Source: Comamonadaceae bacterium (lineage in GTDB: Bacteria > Pseudomonadota > Gammaproteobacteria > Burkholderiales > Burkholderiaceae_C). From it: a stretch of DNA of 64,000 bases. The translations under genes were made by a program, and so were the position numbers. Under the pieces are notes generated by a model. That model saw nothing but the letters and a program-made list of their open reading frames with translations, searched no databases and was not told where the DNA came from. Positions 30,914 through 38,249 of this stretch are shown here, in pieces. The first letter of the stretch is position 1. Each line of letters begins with the position of its first letter. The DNA lies in the NCBI GenBank assembly GCA_947445115.1, contig CANFCG010000001.1:1-64000 (forward strand), read 5' to 3'.

Positions 30914-33385
30914 TTAAGGAATTAACTTTAATTTTTCTCTAAAGTTATTTGTATTCATTTGAATTTTTCTATATTCAACCTTAGACCATTCATTCGCCAT
31001 GTCTTTGTAGCGGCTAGAGAAAACCAAACCGCTTTGACCTGTTTGATAGATAAATTGTGATTTCTCCAAGTCAGAAAAATCGTATACCGCACGCAACGAT
31101 GCAGCATGACGATTGGCATAGGTGTCTGCTGGCTCGGCTAAAAAGTACTGCCCAACGTTCACCGTCATCGGGTCGCCAGCACTGGGTACAGATACCGTAA
31201 ACAGCTTATTGAGGACTGGCACGCTAGAAAACGGCCTGTGGCTTGACATGGCTGGATGCACCGCACCCCAAGTCCAAAGACTCAAGTCTCTGCCGTACAG
31301 CTTCCCCAGCTTTTCTAAAGTGGCGTCAAAAGCAGCTGTGTAGCGCTCTTGGCAGCTTTGCGGAGCGCACCACGCCTTATTGCCTTTGCCTTGATCGGCA
31401 GCCAGCATTTCCTCCATGCCTTGCCTGAATTGGCGTTTGCCATAGACCAGCTTGAAGGTGTCAGCGCCTAATTTATCGCCCAGCATGGCATGGGCTAGCT
31501 CATCGCGCCACACATTGACAATCGTCGCGGCTACGCTATTGGTTGTCATACGGCCATCAAATCTTTTGAGCTCGGTCATCACAGCCGCAGCCATGGGGTG
31601 ATCACTTTGGACTGACAGCAAACTTGGCATCACTTTGGGCGTGGATAGTGATAGCGTATCGGCTTGCGCCATCGCCATGCTAGCCATCGTATGCTTTTGC
31701 GTTTGCGCCAGCATGGTATCAATGCGCTCCAAACGGTAAGACTGTGCCCAGTCTTGCCCAATAAAGTGCGGGTAATCATCGGCGTGGATTTTTTGATTGG
31801 CTGTAGCATGCCACCCCTTTTTGTCAATGGTAGCCGCCCTCACCTCGGGCGTATGGGCGTAGGGTAACCAGCCCGCCCAGTCATATTTGGCATCCCAGCC
31901 AAGGCTTGGCGACATACCTTTGAGGTCGTCGCCAGCAGCGCGAAGCGGCACTTTTCCCACGGCTTTGTACAGTGTTTGACCGGCAGTATCGGCCATCACA
32001 ACGTTTTGCATGGGAGAGTGATAACTTGAAAATGCCGACTCTAATTCCGCGACCGTTTTTGCTTTCATGGTGCTAAGGCCAGCAACCAAGGTGAGGTTGT
32101 CCGCATCTAGTGCCGCCCAGCGTAGCGCCATCGCGTACTTAGATCTATTGAGCACGCCGTCGTAGCCGCTTTGCGCATCACTAACCACGGGGCCGTGGCG
32201 AGTAGTACGTACCGTGTATGTCACGTCCGCTTGATTTTTAACCTTGATGACCTCATTGCGCTCGGTAAATGCAGCAAAGCCCGTTGGCGTGCGGTATTGC
32301 TTGGCATTGGTGGGGTCAATTTGTTCCAAATACAAATCTTGCGTATCGGGCCCTGTGTTGGTAAAGCCCCAAGCGGTTGTTTGTGTCCGTCCCAAAATCA
32401 CGAATGGCAAGCCTGGCAAGGTCGCGCCGATCGCATCAAAATCAGGCGACTTGAGGTGTGCAAAGTACCACACGGCAGGTGCACCCAGCGCCAAATGCGG
32501 ATCGTTTGCCAAAAGCGGCTTGCCTGATTCCGTGTGCGTCCCCGAGACGACCCAGTTGTTCGAGCCACGACTGTCGATGTGCCCTAGCCCCGTTGCCCAG
32601 CCGTTGATATCCTTACCCAACAAGGCTTGCAGGCTATTTTCGTTCGGCAGACTAGAGTCAGTATGGCTTGCGAGCTTTTGATCCTTTGCTGCAAACACAT
32701 CCAAATCTTTGTACAGCTTGGCTAAATCTAGTTTGGTTGCGGGCGCTTCCGTGCCGTAAGCAGGTATCAGCTGCCACAGCTCTTGGGTTGAAAGCTTTTG
32801 CAGTGCCACTAAACGTACAAACTCGGTGCCCCAATTGCCGCCCAAATCCAGCGCCATCATCAGCCCCCAGCCCACGCTGTCCGTGGCTTTCCATTTACCT
32901 GGTTTCACTCCCAAAATATGAAACTCTGGCGGTAGCGCTTGATTGCTCGTGGCATGAAAGCCATTGATGCCATCGGCATACGCCTCTAGTGCCGCTTTTA
33001 TATCGGCGGGATACTTGGCATATTGGGCTTTGGCGGCTTGCACAATGCCTAGCGTGCGCAACAGCTTGTCCGTCTCCAGTGTCGCTGAACCCAATACTTC
33101 TGAGAGCTCGCCGTGCATCACGCGGCGATTGAACTCCAGCTGCCAGCTGCGCTCTTGCGCGTGGGTGTAGCCCAAAGCGCGCCACACGTCGAGCGGATTT
33201 TTTGCCTCAATATGCGTGACATCCGATAGATCGCGTTTGATACTGACATCTCCCATAAGTCCAGCCAGCTTGGTTTCACCGCTAAGCGTGGGGAAAGATC
33301 GGTAGATATAAATACCAATAACAAGGATCAGCAGTAAGGCAAGCGCTGAAATCGTTTTTCCGAGACGCTTAAACCAAATCTTCAT
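30914..33385 (-). CDS. Penicillin acylase family Ntn-hydrolase
   Basis: An exported or membrane-anchored amide hydrolase of the penicillin G acylase/acyl-homoserine-lactone acylase family, 823 residues. Residues 11-29 form a single N-terminal membrane span or uncleaved signal. The autoprocessing site and nucleophile are Gly274-Ser275 in SRGSNNWVVSG, followed by LLANDPHL, so it should mature into alpha and beta chains in the periplasm. AWGFTNTGPDTQDLYLEQ and ATANQKI are further family blocks. Natural substrate is unknown: lactone signals, N-acyl amino acids and peptidoglycan fragments are candidates. Its start overlaps the LD-carboxypeptidase stop by 4 nt, favouring a cell-wall-related role (inference). 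Confidence 0.9.
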   Translation of the reverse strand: MKIWFKRLGKTISALALLLILVIGIYIYRSFPTLSGETKLAGLMGDVSIKRDLSDVTHIEAKNPLDVWRALGYTHAQERSWQLEFNRRVMHGELSEVLGSATLETDKLLRTLGIVQAAKAQYAKYPADIKAALEAYADGINGFHATSNQALPPEFHILGVKPGKWKATDSVGWGLMMALDLGGNWGTEFVRLVALQKLSTQELWQLIPAYGTEAPATKLDLAKLYKDLDVFAAKDQKLASHTDSSLPNENSLQALLGKDINGWATGLGHIDSRGSNNWVVSGTHTESGKPLLANDPHLALGAPAVWYFAHLKSPDFDAIGATLPGLPFVILGRTQTTAWGFTNTGPDTQDLYLEQIDPTNAKQYRTPTGFAAFTERNEVIKVKNQADVTYTVRTTRHGPVVSDAQSGYDGVLNRSKYAMALRWAALDADNLTLVAGLSTMKAKTVAELESAFSSYHSPMQNVVMADTAGQTLYKAVGKVPLRAAGDDLKGMSPSLGWDAKYDWAGWLPYAHTPEVRAATIDKKGWHATANQKIHADDYPHFIGQDWAQSYRLERIDTMLAQTQKHTMASMAMAQADTLSLSTPKVMPSLLSVQSDHPMAAAVMTELKRFDGRMTTNSVAATIVNVWRDELAHAMLGDKLGADTFKLVYGKRQFRQGMEEMLAADQGKGNKAWCAPQSCQERYTAAFDATLEKLGKLYGRDLSLWTWGAVHPAMSSHRPFSSVPVLNKLFTVSVPSAGDPMTVNVGQYFLAEPADTYANRHAASLRAVYDFSDLEKSQFIYQTGQSGLVFSSRYKDMANEWSKVEYRKIQMNTNNFREKLKLIP

Positions 33386-34359
33386 AGCTCATCCCACAGC
33401 AGCATGGCATCCGAGCCATCACACAAAAGCCGAACAGGTGCGCCAAACGGCAGCATCACCTTGGTGGCCACATGACCGAACGGCAAGCCGGTGAGCACGG
33501 GAATCTTGAGCTTGGACGTGGACAGCTGCGTGCGCAGCCGTGCCACAACGCTCGCCATATTGAATCCCCTGTCATGTGGATAGAGTTTGGACTCGGTGAA
33601 TTGTCCCAGAACAATCGCCTTTTGCTGCGCCAAGATGCCCGCATGTAGCCACTGGGTCAGCATCCGTTCAATTCGGAATGGGGATTCGCCTGTGTCTTCA
33701 AACCAGAGTACGCCGCCCTTGATTTGCGGCATGTAGGGCGTTCCGATTAAGCTGGTCAGCACCGACAAATTACCACCCCAAAGAAGTGCCGAGTCTTTGC
33801 TGGAGGGCTTAATATATAAGGGCTTCAAGGCATATTGCTCGCACAAGGCACGGTCTGCAAGGCTTCGCTTTGGTAGCCTCCACCCTGCGCCCTCATTTTG
33901 CCCAAGCAGCACATCGTCAAAACAAGCCTCGGTGATGTCGTCCACCTCGCCCTTGGAAGAGTCCGCGCCAAAATCTGCAATCAAACTCGCGCCACTAATC
34001 GTAGCCGTGTCCGTTTTGGCGAAAAGTGCTGATTGAAACGCCGTGAAGTCGCTGTAGCCCATCCAGTGTGTTCCGTTGGCAATAGATTTGGCGATTTGCT
34101 TGTAGTTGATCTGCGGCAAAATCCTCGTCAATCCGTAGCCGCCGCGAGTGATTAAAGTTAACTCTGCACCGCTAGACGCCGCTCTGGATATGGCTTGCAG
34201 GCGTGTTTCATCATCACCTGCAAAGCGCTCGTGGCTCGCCAAAGCGTCTTTATCAATTTCAACTTGGTGGCCTTGCGACTCAAGCCGTTTAACGCCGCGC
34301 TTGAATCCTGCCTTGTCGCGCACCGCGCCAGCCGGAGAGTAAATGTAGATGTGAGCCAT
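33382..34359 (-). CDS. ldcA: LD-carboxypeptidase (peptidase family S66, LdcA-like)
   Basis: Serine peptidase that removes the terminal D-Ala from murein tetrapeptides during cell-wall recycling. 325 residues, cytoplasmic, no signal peptide. The S66 catalytic triad can be seen: Ser103 in MGYSDFTAFQ, Glu221 in LWFEDTGESP and His296 in GLPFGHVATK. NLSVLTSLIGTPYMP is another family block. It precedes and overlaps the acylase gene (ATGA) and lies 46 bp after tadA; a palindromic repeat occupies that gap (34376-34395). The symbol is given by family; microcin-immunity proteins (MccF) are paralogues but less likely here. Confidence 0.9.
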   Translation of the reverse strand: MAHIYIYSPAGAVRDKAGFKRGVKRLESQGHQVEIDKDALASHERFAGDDETRLQAISRAASSGAELTLITRGGYGLTRILPQINYKQIAKSIANGTHWMGYSDFTAFQSALFAKTDTATISGASLIADFGADSSKGEVDDITEACFDDVLLGQNEGAGWRLPKRSLADRALCEQYALKPLYIKPSSKDSALLWGGNLSVLTSLIGTPYMPQIKGGVLWFEDTGESPFRIERMLTQWLHAGILAQQKAIVLGQFTESKLYPHDRGFNMASVVARLRTQLSTSKLKIPVLTGLPFGHVATKVMLPFGAPVRLLCDGSDAMLLWDEL

Positions 34360-34375
34360 ATCAATATGAAGTTAG

Positions 34376-34395
34376 ATTCCCGCCTTCGCGGGAAT
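34376..34395. repeat. Palindromic repeat ATTCCCGC-CTTC-GCGGGAAT
   Basis: A perfect 8-bp inverted repeat with a 4-nt loop in the 46 bp between tadA and ldcA. It belongs to the ATTCCCGCxxxxGCGGGAAT dispersed family known from many beta- and gammaproteobacterial genomes; a second copy is at 62506-62525. As RNA it would form a strong hairpin that could stabilise or partly terminate the tadA transcript ahead of ldcA. There is no U-run, so it is not a classical terminator. Confidence 0.85.
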
Positions 34396-34405
34396 GACGG
34401 TTTGA

Positions 34406-34864
34406 TTATCCTTTGGCTAATGCTCTTTTCGTTCTAAAGAAATTAGTTAGTAGTGCGCCGCATTCCTCGGCCATCACCCCGCCCTCCACCTTCGTTTGGT
34501 GGTTAAACGTCGTGTCAAAAACATTGAGCAGTCCACCCGCAGCGCCTGTCTTGGCATCGCTTGCGCCGTACACCACACGGCTAATTCGCGCATGAATCAT
34601 CGCCGCCGCGCACATGGCGCAAGGCTCTAGCGTGACAAAGAGCTCGCAGTCTGGCAGTCGATAGTTTTGCAAAGCCTGCCCCGCAGCACGTAGTGCGAGT
34701 ACCTCCGCGTGAGCGGTAGGGTCGTGCAGGCCAATCACCGCGTTGCTTCCCGAGGCAAGAATCTCACCGCCCTTGACCAGTAGGGCTCCCACGGGAACCT
34801 CGCCGCGAAGCCCTGCTGCGCGTGCCTCGGCAAGGGCGAGGGTCATGAAGTCTTGGTCAGTCAT
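34406..34864 (-). CDS. tadA: tRNA adenosine(34) deaminase TadA
   Basis: Deaminates the wobble adenosine of tRNA-Arg(ACG) to inosine. 152 residues with the cytidine-deaminase-fold zinc site: His52 and catalytic Glu54 in AHAEVLALRAAG, Cys82 and Cys85 in PCAMCAAAMIHARI. VYGASDAKTGAAGGLLNVF is the TadA-typical stretch that distinguishes it from guanine deaminase. It lies 11 bp downstream of the racemase-like gene on the same strand, and a palindromic repeat follows its stop. Confidence 0.94.
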   Translation of the reverse strand: MTDQDFMTLALAEARAAGLRGEVPVGALLVKGGEILASGSNAVIGLHDPTAHAEVLALRAAGQALQNYRLPDCELFVTLEPCAMCAAAMIHARISRVVYGASDAKTGAAGGLLNVFDTTFNHQTKVEGGVMAEECGALLTNFFRTKRALAKG

Positions 34865-34875
34865 TACAAAAGCGT

Positions 34876-35559
34876 TTATGCCAAAAGACGTTTTAATTTT
34901 TCAATTGCGCTATCGAGTGTTGTGAGTACAGGTACGCCGCAAACCGCCTCTACCAAGGGTTTGCAATGCGCCATGCTGTACTGGGCGAGTGCAATTGCTT
35001 TTGCGCCTTGCAGAGTCAAACTGCGAGCCGCTTCAACAACCAGTCGGTCATGCGTAGCTACCTTATCTGCATTTAAAGCTGCCATGGCGCCTTCAGCTAG
35101 TTTTATCTGCAAGTTGACGTCTGCTGAAAACTCATTCGGCATGCTGGCGAGGGTGGGGGCAAAGCTGGAGACCAAGCCCAAAATTTGACCGTTCATGCGT
35201 CCGTGCTCACCTACCAAGGCAGCCGCTTGTTCAATCATGGCTTCGTTCGGTTTAAGGACGGGAATTTTTTGGACAGCAGCCACGGCTTCTATGCACGAAC
35301 CAAACGCAGAGCAGGTAAACAAAATCGCATCGGCGCCGCAGTCCACCGCGTACTGCGCGAGACGTTGAAAGCGCTCGTGCATGAAGGCATCTAAACCTGT
35401 GCCTGGCGCTTTGGCTTCAATGGCAGCCAAATCATTTGACAAACTGTCGTCTTGCAAGTTCATGCGATTCGCCTCGGGCCACAGCCGAATCATGGCGGAA
35501 TTAATGGGGGGCACGGAATGCGGGAGCGCGTGAATGAGAGCGATGCGAGGGGATTTCAT
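34876..35559 (-). CDS. Aspartate/glutamate/hydantoin racemase-family protein
   Basis: A 227-residue Asp/Glu racemase superfamily protein. The first catalytic-cysteine region is FTCSAFGSCIEAV and the second is AQYSMAHCKPLVEAVCG, which carries two cysteines; VPVL follows as in maleate isomerase and hydantoin racemase relatives. The N-terminus RIALIHALPHSVPPINSAM is unlike glutamate racemase MurI, so a murein role is not implied. Substrate unknown. A very strong ribosome-binding site (AAGGAGG) precedes the ATG at 35557-35559. It lies 27 bp downstream of the ROK regulator on the same strand and may be read with it. Confidence 0.8.
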   Translation of the reverse strand: MKSPRIALIHALPHSVPPINSAMIRLWPEANRMNLQDDSLSNDLAAIEAKAPGTGLDAFMHERFQRLAQYAVDCGADAILFTCSAFGSCIEAVAAVQKIPVLKPNEAMIEQAAALVGEHGRMNGQILGLVSSFAPTLASMPNEFSADVNLQIKLAEGAMAALNADKVATHDRLVVEAARSLTLQGAKAIALAQYSMAHCKPLVEAVCGVPVLTTLDSAIEKLKRLLA

Positions 35560-35586
35560 AGTGCCTCCTTTGTAGTTGCGTGCAGA

Positions 35587-36726
35587 TTAAGCATAAAAGT
35601 ATTCATGTAGCGGAATCAACGCGCCGCCCAATGCGCCTGCATCGCTGCCCACCAAGCCTGCCAATAGCTTAGGCTGCCATAGGCCTTCCCAGTTAAAGGC
35701 TTTTAATGCGTCTTCGGTTTGAGTAATAAGTTTTTGCAAAAGTAGCGGCGCCATAGAGCCATCAATCACGACAGCATCCATATCTAAAAATGCGGTGCCA
35801 CTGACAATGGCGAACGCCAATGCTTGGCTTGCAGACGCCAGCCAATCTTGGGTTTGCTTCAGATGCTGCGTACTTAATGCCTCTTCAGAATAGGCGGCCA
35901 GTGGCTCAAACGATTGCGCACTCAACCTGCCCTCAAGCTCCCACAGCGAGGCATGATTGAGCAGTTGGTCTTGCGCCATTGTCAAGGACATAGGCACGGA
36001 AGCCACCGCACCCGCGTTGCCATGCTTGGACTCCAGCATTCGCCCCTGCGAGACGACGCTGCCACCGACAAACGTATCCAGAAATAGATACAAGAAATTT
36101 TGATAATGCCGTCCCTGACCATTAAGCAGCTCTGCAATGCAAGCCGCCGCTGTATCTTTGGCCAACTTAACAGGACATGTCGTCATCGCTTGAATGGCGG
36201 CGGTAATGTCTAGAGCATTCCACTCGCTAGCTTGGGCCTCGCTGAGTCCCAGTAATTTGTGCCAACCGCCCAGGGCAAAAGGCATGGCAATGCCAATACC
36301 AATTAAGAGGTGATCTTCCTGCGTCAGTTGCGCCTGAATGCGATGCAGATGTTGTTCGATTTTGGCAAGCAACTCGTGCGCCACTGGAAACTCATAGGCA
36401 ATCGAGTAACGATCGCGTACACAGCCCAGCAAATCAACTAAGAGTACATCGGTATGGCGACGCCCAATCTTGATACCCACGCTAAACGCACCATCCGCAT
36501 TGACGGACATAGGCTTGGGGGGCTGACCAAGGCCTACGGTAACAGCTTTGTGATGCGTCAGCAATTGATATTGATCCAAGCGCCGCACAATTTGCCCAAC
36601 AGCTTGCACGCTCACATCCATGTGCTCGACAATTTTGTGCCTAGGCATGATGCCGTGCTGACGCACAATATTAAGCAGTTTGCGTTCGTTAGAGCCAAGT
36701 GGGTTTTTAACTTGCTGGGTTTTCAT
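35587..36726 (-). CDS. ROK-family transcriptional regulator
   Basis: Repressor-type ROK protein of about 379 residues: N-terminal winged helix (SNERKLLNIVRQHGIMPRHK, then SVQAVGQIVRRLDQYQLL) and a C-terminal sugar-kinase-like domain (FSVGIKIGRRHTDVLLVDLLG, FVGGSVVSQGRM). The zinc motif CxCGxxGCxE of ROK proteins is absent; the matching stretch is LNHASLWELEGRLS, with no cysteines. ATG 36726 is chosen; a TTG at 36792 would add 22 residues unlike the family and would erase the promoter. It is divergent from a PfkB sugar kinase, the usual pairing for a regulator that senses the sugar. The ligand is unknown, fructose or a related sugar being a guess. Confidence 0.85.
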   Translation of the reverse strand: MKTQQVKNPLGSNERKLLNIVRQHGIMPRHKIVEHMDVSVQAVGQIVRRLDQYQLLTHHKAVTVGLGQPPKPMSVNADGAFSVGIKIGRRHTDVLLVDLLGCVRDRYSIAYEFPVAHELLAKIEQHLHRIQAQLTQEDHLLIGIGIAMPFALGGWHKLLGLSEAQASEWNALDITAAIQAMTTCPVKLAKDTAAACIAELLNGQGRHYQNFLYLFLDTFVGGSVVSQGRMLESKHGNAGAVASVPMSLTMAQDQLLNHASLWELEGRLSAQSFEPLAAYSEEALSTQHLKQTQDWLASASQALAFAIVSGTAFLDMDAVVIDGSMAPLLLQKLITQTEDALKAFNWEGLWQPKLLAGLVGSDAGALGGALIPLHEYFYA

Positions 36727-36762
36727 GTTGACTATCTTAATGAAAGATTTTGCTAATTCATA

Positions 36763-36772
36763 GACTATAGTC
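36763..36772. promoter_or_regulatory. Palindrome GACTATAGTC in the divergent ROK/kinase promoter region
   Basis: A perfect 10-bp palindrome that overlaps the predicted -10 box of the regulator gene. A repressor bound here would block its own promoter and could also affect the divergent kinase gene. Assignment as the ROK operator is inferred from position only. Confidence 0.35.
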
Positions 36773-36792
36773 GCATCAACAACATAAATCAA
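36764..36792 (-). promoter_or_regulatory. Predicted sigma-70 promoter of the ROK regulator gene
   Basis: On the minus strand, TTGATT (36787-36792) is followed by a 17-bp spacer and TATAGT (36764-36769). Transcription would start near 36757, giving a leader of about 30 nt before the ATG at 36726. Spacing and hexamers are good for a sigma-70 promoter; this also supports the shorter protein start. Confidence 0.45.
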
Positions 36793-36804
36793 TATAGTTT
36801 ACTT

Positions 36805-37728
36805 ATGAAAAGAAAAAACACTCAGATCTCTCGTCAAGCGCTTTGTGCTGGAGAGGCGCTCATTGATTTGGTGAGTGATGAACATGGAAAACTAACGCCT
36901 TGCTTGGGCGGTGCGGTGTACAACCTAGCCCGCGCCTTGGCATTGCAAGGCGTGGGCACAGGCTATCTCAATCCACTGTCTCGGGATTTGTACGGCACTC
37001 AACTTCGCGCTGGATTAGAGGCGGCAGGTGTCGCTGTATTTGAAGCAAGCCCCGTTTTGGAGTCTACGTCGTTAGCCGTCGTCAACTTAGATGCTGACGG
37101 CAAAGCAATCTATGCGTTCTATCGAGAAGGCGTCGCTGACCGGAAGACCAGTAGCGATCAGCTTAATCATCTGAGTCGGCATGCCGACGTGCAAATCGCC
37201 TGTACAGGCTGCTTGGCATTGTCTCCAGATGATGCCAAGTCTTATCTACCTTGGCTTACAGAGCAAAAACGGCTGGGACGCACCATCTGTATTGACGTTA
37301 ACGTGCGCGCAGCCGTCATGAAAGATGATGCGGCTTATAAAGAAAACATAATGGCTGCTTGCGCCTTGGCTGACATCATTAAAGCCAGCGACGACGATTT
37401 GGCGTATTTGGACATCAGCGCAGAAGCGATGCTGACCCAATCTAGTGCGAAAATTTTTCTACTCACCCTAGGCTCGCAAGGCGCTCAGCTATTGACCCAC
37501 CAAGGGCTGCGCTTGACAGCGCCTGCCCCGCAAGGCTTGCAGCTAGTCGATACGGTGGGCGCTGGGGACTGTTTTTTTGCTGGTTTTTTGGCACATTGGC
37601 TTAACGATACATCCGATCTGCAAGCAGCGCTCGATCACGCCGTTAGCAGCGCCAGCATCAATTGCACGCGCCTTGGCTGCCAGCCGCCAACGTGGGATGA
37701 GGCGCTGGCATTGAGCAAGCCAGTGTAG
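36805..37728 (+). CDS. PfkB-family carbohydrate kinase (fructokinase-like)
   Basis: Ribokinase-superfamily sugar kinase of 307 residues, cytoplasmic. N-terminal GEALIDLVSD and GGAVYNLARALALQGVG form the sugar site; the C-terminal DTVGAGDCFFAGFLAHW (249-265) holds the anion hole and catalytic base Asp255. Closest in look to fructokinases, but ribokinase- or KDG kinase-like substrates cannot be excluded. It is divergent from a ROK regulator with a 78-bp shared control region. No sugar transporter or other catabolic gene is adjacent. Confidence 0.86.
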   Translation: MKRKNTQISRQALCAGEALIDLVSDEHGKLTPCLGGAVYNLARALALQGVGTGYLNPLSRDLYGTQLRAGLEAAGVAVFEASPVLESTSLAVVNLDADGKAIYAFYREGVADRKTSSDQLNHLSRHADVQIACTGCLALSPDDAKSYLPWLTEQKRLGRTICIDVNVRAAVMKDDAAYKENIMAACALADIIKASDDDLAYLDISAEAMLTQSSAKIFLLTLGSQGAQLLTHQGLRLTAPAPQGLQLVDTVGAGDCFFAGFLAHWLNDTSDLQAALDHAVSSASINCTRLGCQPPTWDEALALSKPV

Positions 37729-37748
37729 CTTTCTGTATACTTTGACGG

Positions 37749-38249
37749 ATGAATTCAACCACTAAGACCCTATGCTGTTTTGTCACAGGGCTTGTACTTG
37801 GATCCAGCGCTCACGCAGCTTTAGGCGAGTCGGCTCAAACCATCACCGCTGATGCCGCAGCACTTCTTTCCCTTGCCCCCGTGCACAGGGTTGTATCTAC
37901 AACATTGGCCTCCAGCGGAGTCCCCCTCTATACGCAGTACGAAATTGCCTTGCCCAACAATGGTTTAGCGGTTGAATGGAGTAACGCAGTCGGGATTGTT
38001 TTTGCTGTGTCATGGCAGTCGCCAGTCATGCCACCACTGACGATCTTGCTTGGTGGCACTCATTCGGCACACTTGCGGGCGCAGGCTAAAGGGCGACGTG
38101 GCAGTACTTCCCACTCCTTACATCAACTCAGCGCCAATGAAGGCGATTGGGTCATGCGCACCCAAGCACGCCCTAGAGCCTATGGTGGATTTGCCTACTT
38201 GCGCTCGCAAGTACCGAGTGGGTTTGATTTGAAATTATTGATGCCATGA
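37749..38249 (+). CDS. Exported DUF2844 family protein
   Basis: A 166-residue secreted protein of unknown function. A signal peptide covers about residues 1-23 (CCFVTGLVLGSSAHA, then ALGE). The conserved DUF2844 features are the YEIALPNNGLAVEWSNAVGI, VFAVSWQSPVMPPLTILLG and GGFAYLRSQVPSGFDL segments. Its stop overlaps the DUF3443 lipoprotein start in ATGA, and these two families commonly occur side by side in Burkholderiales, so the products probably act together in the periplasm (inference). It starts 20 bp after the sugar kinase gene. Confidence 0.82.
   Translation: MNSTTKTLCCFVTGLVLGSSAHAALGESAQTITADAAALLSLAPVHRVVSTTLASSGVPLYTQYEIALPNNGLAVEWSNAVGIVFAVSWQSPVMPPLTILLGGTHSAHLRAQAKGRRGSTSHSLHQLSANEGDWVMRTQARPRAYGGFAYLRSQVPSGFDLKLLMP

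Noticed and set aside
30914-33385. Calling the acylase an antibiotic-resistance or quorum-quenching gene
   Set aside because: The family is broad and the neighbours point to the cell wall; the sequence does not settle the substrate.
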